From contig NZ_CP017704.1 in NCBI RefSeq assembly GCF_002243645.1, positions 1,093,501-1,157,500 of the forward strand: a stretch of 64,000 nt of DNA. Direction: 5' to 3'. The DNA is from Peribacillus simplex NBRC 15720 = DSM 1321. Lineage in GTDB: Bacteria; Bacillota; Bacilli; Bacillales; DSM-1321. This document shows, in pieces, positions 11,670 to 20,468 of the stretch. Position numbers and translations under genes: made by a program. The notes beneath the pieces were generated by a model. That model saw only the letters and a program-made list of their open reading frames with translations, was not told where the DNA came from and ran no database searches. Position 1 is the first letter of the stretch. Each line of letters starts with the position of its first letter.

Positions 11670-12329
11670 TTATTCCACAATTTTCTTTTCAAAGCGATTG
11701 ATGTCCGAATCCGCGCCGATGACGATCAATATATCACCTTTATGAATTAAATCGCTCGCCTGTGGAGAGACATTTATTTCGTTACCTCTTTTGATCGCGA
11801 CGATATTCAGTCCATAGTGAGCACGGATATCAAGGTCAAATATCGAGTTTCCATTCATCTTTTGGCTTGCAACAATTTCGACGATGGAGTGTTCATCAGA
11901 AAGCTCTAAATAATCAAGAATGTTATTGGAGACGATATTATGGGCAATCCTTCTCCCCATATCTCGTTCGGGGTGCACGACAAAGTCGGCCCCGATTTTT
12001 CGAAGAACCTTCTCATGATAATCATTTTGCGCTTTAACAGTTACATTTCCGACACCCAATTCCTTAAGCATGAGGGTCGTCAATATACTAGCTTGAATAT
12101 TCTCGCCAATCGCTACAATGACGTGATCAAAATTACGAATTCCTATGTTTCTCAGTACATTTTCATCCGTCGTATCCCCTACTACGGCATGTGAAGCTAT
12201 CCTGGCAAATTCATTCACTCGATCTTCGTCAGCATCGATAGCCAGAACCCCTAATCCTTCTTCAGCTAATGTCTTGACTATGCTGCCGCCAAAACGGCCA
12301 AGTCCAATCACCGCAAATTCTTTTTTCAC
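11670..12329 (-). CDS. ktrC: potassium uptake regulatory subunit KtrC
   Basis: Cytosolic RCK gating subunit (219 residues) of a Ktr potassium channel. It has the Rossmann motif GLGRFGGS near residue 9 with the acidic IDADEDR end of beta-2 near 35 (ATP/ADP site), and a C-terminal RCK_C domain (about 135-219), which in this family binds c-di-AMP and closes the channel. The membrane partner KtrD is not in the window, as is usual for ktrC. It starts with GTG behind GGAGGG. Beside rnjA it occupies the place of B. subtilis ktrC (ykqB). Confidence 0.93.
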   Translation of the reverse strand: MKKEFAVIGLGRFGGSIVKTLAEEGLGVLAIDADEDRVNEFARIASHAVVGDTTDENVLRNIGIRNFDHVIVAIGENIQASILTTLMLKELGVGNVTVKAQNDYHEKVLRKIGADFVVHPERDMGRRIAHNIVSNNILDYLELSDEHSIVEIVASQKMNGNSIFDLDIRAHYGLNIVAIKRGNEINVSPQASDLIHKGDILIVIGADSDINRFEKKIVE

Positions 12330-12390
12330 AATAAGCCCTCCAACGTCATTCGTTCTCTCTTTAGAGCATGTTCTGTCCTGAAAAGCATTT

Positions 12391-13521
12391 TTACGCTTCG
12401 CTTCCTTTAAACGTTATATAGTCCTTTAAGTGATTGATCGCGAGTTCAATCGCAGTTTCATCCGGACTTAACTTAGCGTGGTGCAATCCGTATTCCGATG
12501 AAACCCCCAGCCAGAACATGAATCCTGGAATCTCCTTTAACATATAACCAAAATCTTCACCAGTCATCGCTTCAGTACATTGATGCAAATGAACAGCAGT
12601 TGACTTCTCTGTAAATTCCATGAATTCCCGGGTCAACCGTTCTTCATTATACACCTGGTGATACATCGCGCCATAGTCGATTTCAGCCAAGCACTCATAT
12701 CCCACTTGTATACCATCCACAAGCGCTTTTATTCTTGACTTGACCTTTACCATCGATTCGGGGTTAAGAGTGCGTATTGTGCCTTCTAACCGCGCTGTCT
12801 CCGCAATAATATTTTGAACGGTGCCTCCAGTAATCTTCCCTACTGTAATGACAGCAGAATCAAGTGGATTGACATTCCTGGAAACGATTGTTTGCAGCTG
12901 CCCTACAAGCGCGCAGGCAGCAATTACCATGTCATTTGTTTCGTGCGGATAGGCTGCATGCCCTCCTTTCCCCCTCAAATCGATGAATAATTCAGATGTA
13001 TTGGCAAATAGAAGCCCTTCTTTAACGGCAATCGTCCCAACTGGATACTCTGGAGCAATATGTAAAGCAAGAATCATATCCGGCTTCCATTTTTTCATGG
13101 TTTCCGATTTAAGCATTGGTTCAGCTCCGCCAGGACCCTCTTCTGCAGGCTGGAAAATGAATAGCAAGTCATCATCGATCGGATTTTCGGTGAAATATGT
13201 CAATAATCCCAAACCTATGCTCATATGAAAATCATGACCGCAGGCATGCATATATTCCTCGTGGTTGGAAGCGAACGGCAATCCGGTTTCCTCTTTTATC
13301 GGCAGACCGTCTATGTCGGCCCGGTAGCCAATTGTTTTTCGCGGGTTCATTCCCTTCACTTTCACGAATATCCCAGTCCGCCAAGTTTCTATTTCCATCC
13401 GCTCTTGGGCCAGATTCGTTATGTAATTCAGTAGGTATTGCTGCGTCTTGAATTCTTTGAATCCTATCTCCGGTATTTGATGCAAATCACGCCGAATCTC
13501 GGCAAAAGGATTTATTTTCAC
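12391..13521 (-). CDS. dapL: N-acetyldiaminopimelate deacetylase
   Basis: M20-family metallopeptidase (376 residues) that removes the acetyl group from N-acetyl-LL-diaminopimelate, the last step of the acetylase branch before epimerisation. Metal-site motifs are HACGHD (residues 92-97) and PAEEGPGG (about 125-132), and the dimerisation insert begins near [11 protein letters not shown]. It follows dapH on the same strand (69 nt between stop and start) and corresponds to B. subtilis ykuR. The start is GTG with AGGGAGG upstream. A hairpin lies between the two genes. Confidence 0.94.
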   Translation of the reverse strand: MKINPFAEIRRDLHQIPEIGFKEFKTQQYLLNYITNLAQERMEIETWRTGIFVKVKGMNPRKTIGYRADIDGLPIKEETGLPFASNHEEYMHACGHDFHMSIGLGLLTYFTENPIDDDLLFIFQPAEEGPGGAEPMLKSETMKKWKPDMILALHIAPEYPVGTIAVKEGLLFANTSELFIDLRGKGGHAAYPHETNDMVIAACALVGQLQTIVSRNVNPLDSAVITVGKITGGTVQNIIAETARLEGTIRTLNPESMVKVKSRIKALVDGIQVGYECLAEIDYGAMYHQVYNEERLTREFMEFTEKSTAVHLHQCTEAMTGEDFGYMLKEIPGFMFWLGVSSEYGLHHAKLSPDETAIELAINHLKDYITFKGSEA

Positions 13522-13542
13522 ATTATTTCCTCCCTATACAGA

Positions 13543-13568
13543 AAGCGTGGATATATTTATCCACGCTT
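13543..13568 (-). other. hairpin between dapH and dapL
   Basis: 10-bp stem AAGCGTGGAT/ATCCACGCTT with a 6-base loop in the dapH-dapL gap. On the minus strand it is followed by only three T, so it may be an attenuator or mRNA-processing site that lowers dapL relative to dapH rather than a full stop. Confidence 0.5.
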
Positions 13569-13590
13569 CAGGCAATATTCACTAAAGAAA

Positions 13591-14301
13591 TTAAAGTTGA
13601 CGAAGTTCTTGCATGATTTCTGTTTTTGATTTTGTTTTTTCGTCAATTTGTTTAATGACCCGTGCCGGGATACCAGCAGCCACAGAGTAAGGAGGAACGT
13701 CTTTCGTTACAACTGCACCAGCCGCCACAACTGAGCCTTGACCGATTTTCACACCTTCTAGTACGACCGCATTGGCTCCGATTAAAACATCATCTTCTAA
13801 AATGACCGGTTGTGCGGAAGGCGGCTCGATGACACCTGCTAAAACAGCACCTGCACCTACGTGACAGTTTTTACCCACTGTTGCACGTCCGCCCAGTATT
13901 GCGTTCATGTCGATCATTGTGCCTTCACCGATAACAGAACCAATATTGATTGATGCACCCATCATGATGACTGCGTTGTCTCCAATGGATACTTGGTCAC
14001 GGATTATTGCGCCAGGCTCGATACGGGCTTTGATGCCTTTTAGGTCCAACAAAGGAATGGCAGAGTTACGGCGATCATTTTCAACTACATAATCCTCGAT
14101 TTTTGTTCCTGCTGCCTTGATTGCTTCTTCGACTTCAGACCACTCACCGAATATAACACCTGTATTTCCTGTTATGAATGTTTTAGAAGCTGGACCAAAA
14201 TCCATGCCTTCTAAATTGCCTTTGACATATACCTTTACAGGTGTAGATTTTTTACTATTTGAGATAAAAGAAATAATTTCGTTTGCATCCATTTTATTCA
14301 T
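13591..14301 (-). CDS. dapH: tetrahydrodipicolinate N-acetyltransferase
   Basis: Acetylates tetrahydrodipicolinate with acetyl-CoA, opening the acetylase branch of diaminopimelate and lysine synthesis. The protein is 236 residues: an N-terminal DapH domain and a left-handed beta-helix of hexapeptide repeats (runs such as [31 protein letters not shown]). The frame is open to 14382, but the ATG at 14301 (MNKMDANEI) with AGGAGG upstream gives the family N-terminus and length. It heads a dapH-dapL operon; the third enzyme, PatA, is at 30439. Confidence 0.95.
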   Translation of the reverse strand: MNKMDANEIISFISNSKKSTPVKVYVKGNLEGMDFGPASKTFITGNTGVIFGEWSEVEEAIKAAGTKIEDYVVENDRRNSAIPLLDLKGIKARIEPGAIIRDQVSIGDNAVIMMGASINIGSVIGEGTMIDMNAILGGRATVGKNCHVGAGAVLAGVIEPPSAQPVILEDDVLIGANAVVLEGVKIGQGSVVAAGAVVTKDVPPYSVAAGIPARVIKQIDEKTKSKTEIMQELRQL

Positions 14302-14341
14302 TCCGGATAAACCTCCTAAATATGTATCATTACTCGTTTTA

Positions 14342-14370
14342 AATTTACCAGACAACTGCCGGCAAGACAA
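14342..14370 (-). promoter_or_regulatory. SigA-type promoter of dapH
   Basis: On the minus strand TTGTCT (14365-14370), 17-bp spacer and TAAATT (14342-14347), about 40 bp upstream of the dapH start. Confidence 0.55.
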
Positions 14371-14425
14371 GTTGAATGTCACTCTTATATATTATTCTCC
14401 CCTATTGACATTTTCGTCAGCGGAC

Positions 14426-15310
14426 CTATAACATTCCTTGGTCACGAATATGCTCTTTTACCACTTCCGTGAATGCCTGGACTTGCTTTAACTGAAAGGC
14501 AGATTCATAGCCGCAAAGCCATGTATCTCGTTCGATTGAGTGGTTATGCCCATCCAAAAGAGGGATTTTAAAAACATTCGTATCTTTATCATGTAAAGTG
14601 ATGGCTGGCAGGATCGCATATCCTATACCATTAAACACCATTTGTTTGCATGTTTCGATTTGATCCACGACTATGGTGTTTTTTGGTGTCGTTTTAAATT
14701 GCCGATGCCACCAGTCCTGAATTTCCTGATAATAATTCGAATCGCTTTTAAACTGAATGAATGGCCGGTCCGTTTCGAACACTTGATTCAGTTCCTTCAT
14801 TTCAGTATCCACCAAATAAAGCATATCTGTAAATAAATGCTGTTTTACCCCTTTCCAATCCGGGGCTCCCCTTATGATGCCAATATGTACTTGTCCTTCA
14901 TACAAAGACTTTAAAATCTCACTGCTCCAGCCAGTGATTAAGGAAATTTTGGCATACGGATATTTTTGGACGAACTTTTTCAATACTTGCGGCAACCAGT
15001 TTTGACCGACAATCGAGGCACAGGCTATTTTCAAAGTGCCATATACTTCATGGTCCATAGCTTGAATACTTTCCCTGACCTTTTCCTCTTTTTCTATAAC
15101 CTCATTGGCCAAACGAATTACCGCTTCACCTGCAGGTGTCAGTGACAGCCCTTTTTGTGAACGCAGAAACAGTTTCGAGCCCCAATCCTTTTCTATTGAT
15201 TGTAAACGCTGGGATAAAGCCGGCTGGGAAACGAACAACCTCTCAGCTGCTTTTCTCATATTCATTTCCTGAGCAAGCACGGATAATAAATGAAATTCTG
15301 AAAATGACAT
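14426..15310 (-). CDS. ccpC: LysR-type regulator CcpC
   Basis: LysR-family regulator (294 residues) with an N-terminal winged helix (block MRKAAERLFVSQPALSQRLQ near 18) and a periplasmic-binding-like effector domain containing LITGWSSEILKSLYEGQVH. This matches CcpC (YkuM) of B. subtilis, which represses aconitase and citrate synthase genes and responds to citrate. The ATG at 15310 with AGAGG nine bases upstream is preferred over the GTG and TTG codons just before it. A perfect CcpC-type box lies between this gene and the divergent permease gene, suggesting autoregulation. Confidence 0.93.
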   Translation of the reverse strand: MSFSEFHLLSVLAQEMNMRKAAERLFVSQPALSQRLQSIEKDWGSKLFLRSQKGLSLTPAGEAVIRLANEVIEKEEKVRESIQAMDHEVYGTLKIACASIVGQNWLPQVLKKFVQKYPYAKISLITGWSSEILKSLYEGQVHIGIIRGAPDWKGVKQHLFTDMLYLVDTEMKELNQVFETDRPFIQFKSDSNYYQEIQDWWHRQFKTTPKNTIVVDQIETCKQMVFNGIGYAILPAITLHDKDTNVFKIPLLDGHNHSIERDTWLCGYESAFQLKQVQAFTEVVKEHIRDQGML

Positions 15311-15327
15311 ACACACCAACCTCTTGA

Positions 15328-15342
15328 TAATTAATTCTTATC
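15328..15342. promoter_or_regulatory. CcpC-type operator ATAA-N7-TTAT
   Basis: ATAA at 15328-15331 and TTAT at 15339-15342 with exactly seven bases between (GATAA/TTATC dyad). This is the arrangement reported for CcpC box I at B. subtilis citB. It sits just downstream of a possible ccpC promoter (minus strand TTGATA 15371-15376, 16-bp spacer, TAAATC 15349-15354), a position that would block transcription. Confidence 0.6.
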
Positions 15343-15423
15343 ATGATGATTTAATTTATTTAATTTTTATTATCAACAAAGTCGGCTTATAATACAAGAG
15401 AAAAGAAAAGGAGTGAATATCCT

Positions 15424-16161
15424 TTGACGATCATTTTATTGCTTGTCATCAGTTTTGCAGCATCCTTTGTCGGCACATTGGCTGGGAGCGGCGGTCTTAT
15501 CGGCATGCCATCCCTTCTTTTGATAGGTTTACCCATCCACCAGGTAATTGGTTCAGTCAAATTTTCCAACATGGTTTCTTCTTTTTCCAGTTTTTATATT
15601 TTATTCAAATAAAAACAGCTTAAATTGAAGGATGCCCTCCAGTTAATCCCATTTGCCCTTTTCGGTGGCTTATGTGGTGGTCTGCTTGCTAATTCATTCT
15701 CTGAAAAGGCAATGAATTTGTTAGCCATCTGTCTTTTGACTGTCGCTTTGATCATGAATTTCATTAAAAAACGAAAACCTTCCGATGAATCGGATTGGCA
15801 TCTCCAAAAAAAAGTTTATCCATCCCTATTCGGAATCAGTGTCTATGACGGAATGTTCGGACCGGGACAGGCAACCATGCTCATGTATACCTTTTTAAGA
15901 AATGGTGCCACCTACCTTCAATCCCTGGCCTTTACTAGATTCCAAACTTTCATTAGCTGTACAGCTGCATTCATTACCTATTTCATCGCCGGTAACATTG
16001 CATGGGGGATTGCCATTTATTACACGATCGGGTCCCTTATCGGATCACAACTGGCCTTGCGTGTGGCTCAAAAAATCTCCACTCGACAGTTGAAATTAAT
16101 TTTACATGCGGTCACGATCGCATTATTGATTCAATTGGTCATCAGAGTTGCGTTTCCTTAA
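15424..16161 (+). pseudogene. TauE/SafE-family permease interrupted by an in-frame stop
   Basis: A membrane protein of the TauE/SafE (sulfite or organic anion export) family, recognisable from the N-terminal FVGTLAGSGGLIGMPSLL and the later YDGMFGPGQATMLM, with about eight hydrophobic segments. Reading continues in one frame from the TTG at 15424 to 16161 except for a TAA at 15610-15612, after codon 62. A single change from AAA to TAA would explain it (Phe-Lys-stop-Lys-Gln). A TTG at 15625 could restart translation, but without a ribosome binding site. It is probably a recent pseudogene or a sequencing error. GGAG precedes the first TTG. Confidence 0.8.
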
Positions 16162-16165
16162 ATAC

Positions 16166-16200
16166 AAAGGCAAACTCCATTTAAAGAGTCTGCCTTTTTT
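16166..16200. terminator. terminator between the broken permease and the MFS gene
   Basis: Stem AAGGCAAACTC / GAGTCTGCCTT with one mismatch, then six T on the plus strand. The convergent MFS gene ends at 16199 inside the T-run. Confidence 0.7.
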
Positions 16201-17719
16201 ATGCATTCTTATTCTTATTCTTTCTTAGTCTCGTAAGTAACAGGAAGCTGATTACAGCGAAGCCTAGAACAATGAGATAAATCGTCTGTAAAGACAATGT
16301 AAGTCCTTCCTGTAAAACCTTTACCACATTTTCAGGAAGAGACATGCGTTCTTCACTGTTCAACAGTTTATTTGCCGTATCTATCGTCACTCCCGATCCG
16401 GCTGGCGCATGATCGTTCAAATAGGCTTGAAGTCTCATATTCATGATTCCCCCAAGTAATGCAGCACCTACAGTATTTCCTAAATTACGCATGAACATAT
16501 TGGAAGCTGTCGCAATACCCCTTCGTTCCCAGCTGACGTTTTTTTGAATGACGACAATGAATGAGGTAGAAGTCAAACCCATGCCTACACCGACAAAAAA
16601 GGATCCCATGGCTGCAATAAGGGGCCCAGCTTCCGGCTTCATCCATACTAGGATCAAACTCCCAAGGATTAATGAACACCCTCCAAGGAGGGAGGTTGAT
16701 TTGAATCCTATTTTCATCAATAACCTGCCTGAGACCATTGATGCGATCGGCCAGCCAATTGACATGGCTGTCAATGTAAAACCAGCTACCGTAGGCGAGC
16801 GCTCCATCACGCCCTGAACGAATGTGGGCAGGAAACTTGATAAACCAATCATCATCACCCCTGTCGTCAGGGATACAAGGTTCGCAATCAGAATGGAACG
16901 CTCCTGCCAGATTTCAAATGGCATCATCGGTTCGGCTGCTTTCTTTTCCTGAAGGATGAATAAGATAAAGGTGATGATGGCCACTAATGCCAAGGATATG
17001 ACCGGAGCTGAAGCCCATGACCATTTCACCCCTCCTTCTACGAGTATCACCATTAGAGTGGATATGGATAATGTCAATAGCGTTGCACCTAGGTAATCGA
17101 TATCACGTTTTTTCTTTTCGATATTTTCATGAAGGAAAAACCAAATCCCAATAAAAGATAGCAAGCCCAAAGGAACATTAACCCAGAAGACAAGCTTCCA
17201 AGTCAGGGACTCAACGAGCAAGCCGCCCAAAGCTGGCCCCATGACCGCTGAAATTCCCCAAACGCTCGATAGATACCCTTGAACGCGTGCCCTCTCTTCA
17301 TTTTTATAGATATCACCAACAATCGTCGAAGCTACAGGAGCTACAGCCCCCGCCCCAAAACCTTGTACAAAGCGATATATGATGAGTTCCGTCATAGAAT
17401 TGGCAAAACCGCAAAGAAGGGAGCCAATTAAAAAGACAACGATTCCAAATAATAAGACAGGTTTTCTCCCGAGAATATCCGATAGCTTTCCATATATCAA
17501 GACCGTTACGGCGTTCATTAACAAATAACCTGAAAACACCCAGCTGTAAAGTGAAAAACCACCTAAATCACTTACAATGGCTGGCATTGCCGTCGAAACG
17601 ATCGTTCCTTCAATAGCATTCATAAACATAGCCAACATGATGGCAGCCAATATAAAGGGACGTTTTAATTTTTTATTCTGCACTTTTGCTCCATCCACTG
17701 TTTGACCCAATTTTCGCAT
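16199..17719 (-). CDS. MFS multidrug exporter, DHA2 (EmrB/QacA) family
   Basis: A 506-residue proton-driven exporter. It shows 14 hydrophobic segments, the motif A loop GKLSDILGRKPVLL near residue 78, motif C-like GPALGGLLVESLTWKLVFWVN near 160, and the loop motif repeated later, as in EmrB/QacA transporters. The substrate is not predictable. The ATG at 17719 overlaps the Shine-Dalgarno AGGAGAGG closely; a TTG three codons on has better spacing and may be the real start. It stands alone between terminators, among conserved core genes, and may be an accessory insertion. Confidence 0.85.
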   Translation of the reverse strand: MRKLGQTVDGAKVQNKKLKRPFILAAIMLAMFMNAIEGTIVSTAMPAIVSDLGGFSLYSWVFSGYLLMNAVTVLIYGKLSDILGRKPVLLFGIVVFLIGSLLCGFANSMTELIIYRFVQGFGAGAVAPVASTIVGDIYKNEERARVQGYLSSVWGISAVMGPALGGLLVESLTWKLVFWVNVPLGLLSFIGIWFFLHENIEKKKRDIDYLGATLLTLSISTLMVILVEGGVKWSWASAPVISLALVAIITFILFILQEKKAAEPMMPFEIWQERSILIANLVSLTTGVMMIGLSSFLPTFVQGVMERSPTVAGFTLTAMSIGWPIASMVSGRLLMKIGFKSTSLLGGCSLILGSLILVWMKPEAGPLIAAMGSFFVGVGMGLTSTSFIVVIQKNVSWERRGIATASNMFMRNLGNTVGAALLGGIMNMRLQAYLNDHAPAGSGVTIDTANKLLNSEERMSLPENVVKVLQEGLTLSLQTIYLIVLGFAVISFLLLTRLRKNKNKNA

Positions 17720-17773
17720 CCTCTCCTAATAGACCCAACTGTTTATAGACTTTACTACTAGCTGGATCAAATA

Positions 17774-17808
17774 TGTAAAAAAACAAGAAAACTCGCCAAC
17801 TGGCGAGT
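17774..17808 (-). terminator. terminator of darB
   Basis: 8-bp perfect stem ACTCGCCA/TGGCGAGT with a 2-base spacer. On the minus strand it is followed by a T-rich run with seven consecutive T. Confidence 0.85.
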
Positions 17809-17837
17809 CTTGAGGTTAACTTCATTTTAAGCCTTAC

Positions 17838-18278
17838 TTATTTATCAGGCGTATTTTGTTTAAATACTTTTTTCAAGATTGCCCTTCTCGTTAAGATACC
17901 TTCAAATACATGTTCGTCATTCTCTACACAGACAAACGGATGGTCAATCAACAATTCCACACCCTTGGTCAATGTATCTTCAATATGCAGGCGAGGTATT
18001 TCTATATTCATTATTTCGGAAACTTTTTTATTCTCAAGATTATCAAATTCAATTCGTTCCAGTCCCAAGATTGAATCAAGAATGACTGGTGTGCTAATTA
18101 AACCATGCAGTTTATACATCGGATCTAACACAGGAATGGCCGTATAACCGCTCTTTGTTAATACCAATAGTGCATGTTCTAAGTTATTGGTTACCTGCAC
18201 GTGGGCCACGCGTTCAGAAGAAATCATTAAGTCTTTAACGCTGGATTCCAATAAATCCCCATCATGAGTACCGATCAT
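17838..18278 (-). CDS. darB: c-di-AMP-binding CBS protein DarB (CbpB)
   Basis: A 146-residue soluble protein made of two CBS motifs (about 15-70 and 85-140), closely matching DarB/YkuL of B. subtilis (shared blocks VAHVQVTNNLEHALLVL and GLERIEF). In that species DarB binds c-di-AMP and, when free of it, binds the (p)ppGpp synthetase Rel and pyruvate carboxylase. The frame opens at 18296, but the ATG at 18278 has AAGGGG seven bases upstream and is chosen. It sits near ccpC as in B. subtilis. Confidence 0.92.
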   Translation of the reverse strand: MIGTHDGDLLESSVKDLMISSERVAHVQVTNNLEHALLVLTKSGYTAIPVLDPMYKLHGLISTPVILDSILGLERIEFDNLENKKVSEIMNIEIPRLHIEDTLTKGVELLIDHPFVCVENDEHVFEGILTRRAILKKVFKQNTPDK

Positions 18279-18398
18279 TTTAAAACCCCTTACCATATGT
18301 TTTTATATACAGCTCTTTCTATAGTTTAACATATGTAAGCAGAAAAGGCTCATTCCTAGACCAATAAAATCCCAAACGGCGGGATTCGCAAGAGACCC

Positions 18399-18545
18399 TT
18401 AGCCCTTACTAGTTTTGATGTTAACCTGTTTAAAACCGCATTCCGGGCATTGATAAATCACATTTTGGTTGGATTGTGCCGTTAATACATTTTCCATTTC
18501 CCTTTCCTCACCGCATTCCGGGCAAATTACCATTGGATTTTTCAT
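18399..18545 (-). CDS. small double-CPECG zinc-ribbon protein
   Basis: A 48-residue ORF too short for usual gene calling. It contains two CPECG motifs 25 residues apart (Cys8/Cys11 and Cys33/Cys36), a classical zinc-ribbon spacing, and ends in Lys-rich sequence. GGAGGG lies six bases before the ATG. It lies between darB and ykuJ on the same strand. Such ribbons bind nucleic acid or protein; nothing more specific can be read. Not named here because I cannot match it to a defined gene. Confidence 0.75.
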   Translation of the reverse strand: MKNPMVICPECGEEREMENVLTAQSNQNVIYQCPECGFKQVNIKTSKG

Positions 18546-18620
18546 TTACATCCCTCCAATTATTAAGATGTCGTAAAAATCACTACTTCATTCAAGTAAA
18601 AATTGACCGAATTCATTCAC

Positions 18621-18656
18621 AATAAAAAAGCCGCTTCCAAAGGAAGGCGGCTTTTT
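18621..18656 (-). terminator. terminator of ykuJ
   Basis: GC-rich stem AGCCGCTTCC / GGAAGGCGGCT with one bulge, followed by six T on the minus strand. Confidence 0.85.
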
Positions 18657-18664
18657 GTGATTTT

Positions 18665-18904
18665 TTAAGATTGAAGAAGATCAAAGATTTCAATGGTAAT
18701 CATATCAATATTATCGAATTGATATTTTGATGATTTCCCTTTATCACTGTATACTTCAAGCTCGAACATTTCAGTTTTGCTGAAATATGTAACCTGGCAC
18801 TTTTTCACACCATCTATTTCAAAAAAACGTTGAGCAGATTCAGATTCCTTCGCTTGCTCTTGAAGACTTTTCAATCTGGTAAGGATGCCCTGTAATTGAG
18901 ACAT
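18665..18904 (-). CDS. ykuJ: YkuJ family protein
   Basis: A 79-residue acidic protein matching YkuJ of B. subtilis (DUF1797), with the conserved start MSQLQGILTRLKSLQ and the end FDNIDMITIEIFDLLQS. The family has a solved fold but no assigned function. It is preceded by a good GGAG site, ends at a strong terminator, and lies in the ykuI-ykuJ-darB-ccpC order known from B. subtilis. Confidence 0.9.
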   Translation of the reverse strand: MSQLQGILTRLKSLQEQAKESESAQRFFEIDGVKKCQVTYFSKTEMFELEVYSDKGKSSKYQFDNIDMITIEIFDLLQS

Positions 18905-19087
18905 ACTCCCTCTCCTTTCTGAATAAAACCTTTTCGATAGGTTTCACTATACCATACTTTTCTATCCAGTAGCCACGCTGAAATAAATTCAGAATAATTT
19001 AAAACTTCATTCTTTACATGACACTATTAACAGAATAAAATAAGGAATGGATTTTGTACATGAAAATTTTTCTGGGGGTAGATTCTG

Positions 19088-20047
19088 TTGCAAAACATTA
19101 GTGAGCTTGGTTATCGCATTTCATTGATTGATGGTTTTGATTTGGATAGAAGAAATCGTACAGGAACATATGTAATTGTCGATGAAGACATCACCTTAGT
19201 CGAAACTTCCGCCAGCCCTTCCATCCCCCATTTAATGAAGGGGCTCGAATATTTGGGAATCGCCCTCGAAGATATTACATATATCATTCTTACCCATATT
19301 CATTTGGACCATGCAGGTGGAGCTGGACTTTTTTTACAGCATTGTCCGAATGCCAAAGTTATCGTCCACCCAAAAGGTGCACGCCATCTAGAAGACCCAA
19401 CACGTTTGATCGCTGGGGCTAAAGCAGTCTATGGTGAAGATTTCAACAAGCTTTTCGATCCGATATTACCTATTCCATTAGAAAGAATGCTGACTAAACA
19501 TGATAGGGAATCCCTAAAAATAAGTGAAAATTCCAAGTTGACCTTTTATGACACACCAGGACACGCAAACCATCATTTAAGCATTTACGATTCGGTTTCA
19601 AAAGGGATGTTTTCAGGTGACACCGTAGGCATCTATTATCGTGAACTCGATGAAGAAGGTTTGGAATTTTACTTACCGTCCACATCGCCAAATCAATTTA
19701 ATCCCGATGCTATGCTTGCTGCAGCGGAATTGTATGAAAGCATCGGCGTCGAACGTATATATTTTGGCCATTACGGGGTATCGGAAAATCCTAAGGAAGT
19801 ATATAAACAACTTCATTACTGGCTGCCTAAATTTGTGAAGACTGCCAAATCGGCATATAGGGAATATGCTAGCTTTGAGGAACAAGTGGCAGCGACCAGT
19901 AAAAATATTTTCACGGAAGTCACTGTTCATTTAGGCGAAAAAGGAATCACCGCTGATCATCCTGTTTTTGATATCATTGCCATGGACCTGAACGTTTGTT
20001 CCATGGGATTGATAGACTATCTGGTAAAACAGGAAAAAGATCGGTAG
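19088..20047 (+). CDS. MBL-fold metallohydrolase
   Basis: A 319-residue metallo-beta-lactamase-fold enzyme. The zinc motif THIHLDHAGG is near residue 75, a further metal His lies in DTPGHANHH near 157, the bridging Asp in FSGDTVG near 178 and the last His in FGHYG near 224. These are the elements of a two-metal hydrolase. Substrates in this broad group include thioesters, lactones and phosphodiesters, so I assign none. The start is TTG behind GGGGG. A glutaredoxin gene follows 95 nt later on the same strand. Confidence 0.85.
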   Translation: MQNISELGYRISLIDGFDLDRRNRTGTYVIVDEDITLVETSASPSIPHLMKGLEYLGIALEDITYIILTHIHLDHAGGAGLFLQHCPNAKVIVHPKGARHLEDPTRLIAGAKAVYGEDFNKLFDPILPIPLERMLTKHDRESLKISENSKLTFYDTPGHANHHLSIYDSVSKGMFSGDTVGIYYRELDEEGLEFYLPSTSPNQFNPDAMLAAAELYESIGVERIYFGHYGVSENPKEVYKQLHYWLPKFVKTAKSAYREYASFEEQVAATSKNIFTEVTVHLGEKGITADHPVFDIIAMDLNVCSMGLIDYLVKQEKDR

Positions 20048-20142
20048 AACGAGGATCCTTAAGGTTTATCCCTATTCAAATGACTTAGCATTCTCTATAA
20101 TGAAAAAGTAAACCTTACTTAAAGCATACATGGAGGAATGAA

Positions 20143-20376
20143 ATGAAAGACGTTACGCTCTATACCCAACCTGATTGCCCTCCCTGCAAAATCATGAAAA
20201 TGTTCTTTGATGATAATAATGTCGTATACAAAGAAAAAAATATTAAAGCAGATGGACATGCACGTAAAGAACTAACTAATAAATATGGCGCCTATTCCAC
20301 ACCAACTGTCGTCATCGACGGTAAAGCCATTATTGGTTTTGAATTGGACGAAATAAAGAGAGAACTAAATATATAA
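20143..20376 (+). CDS. glutaredoxin-family thiol reductase
   Basis: A 77-residue single thioredoxin-fold domain with a CPPC redox motif (Cys11, Cys14) in YTQPDCPPCK and the cis-Pro in STPTVVID near residue 55. NrdH and YtnI-type proteins share this size and layout; the partner reductase is unknown. GGAGG precedes the ATG. It may be co-transcribed with the MBL-fold gene upstream (95-nt gap) and ends at a strong terminator. Confidence 0.88.
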   Translation: MKDVTLYTQPDCPPCKIMKMFFDDNNVVYKEKNIKADGHARKELTNKYGAYSTPTVVIDGKAIIGFELDEIKRELNI

Positions 20377-20377
20377 C

Positions 20378-20417
20378 AAAAAGTCCAGAGAAGACTGTGA
20401 CCTTCTCTGGACTTTTT
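20378..20417 (+). terminator. terminator of the glutaredoxin gene
   Basis: 14-bp stem AAAGTCCAGAGAAG/CTTCTCTGGACTTT, 8-base loop, T-run. Confidence 0.92.
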
Positions 20418-20468
20418 CATTTCCGCCTCCATACTTTTCAACTTTGAAGGATTTTACTTTAAAATTCC

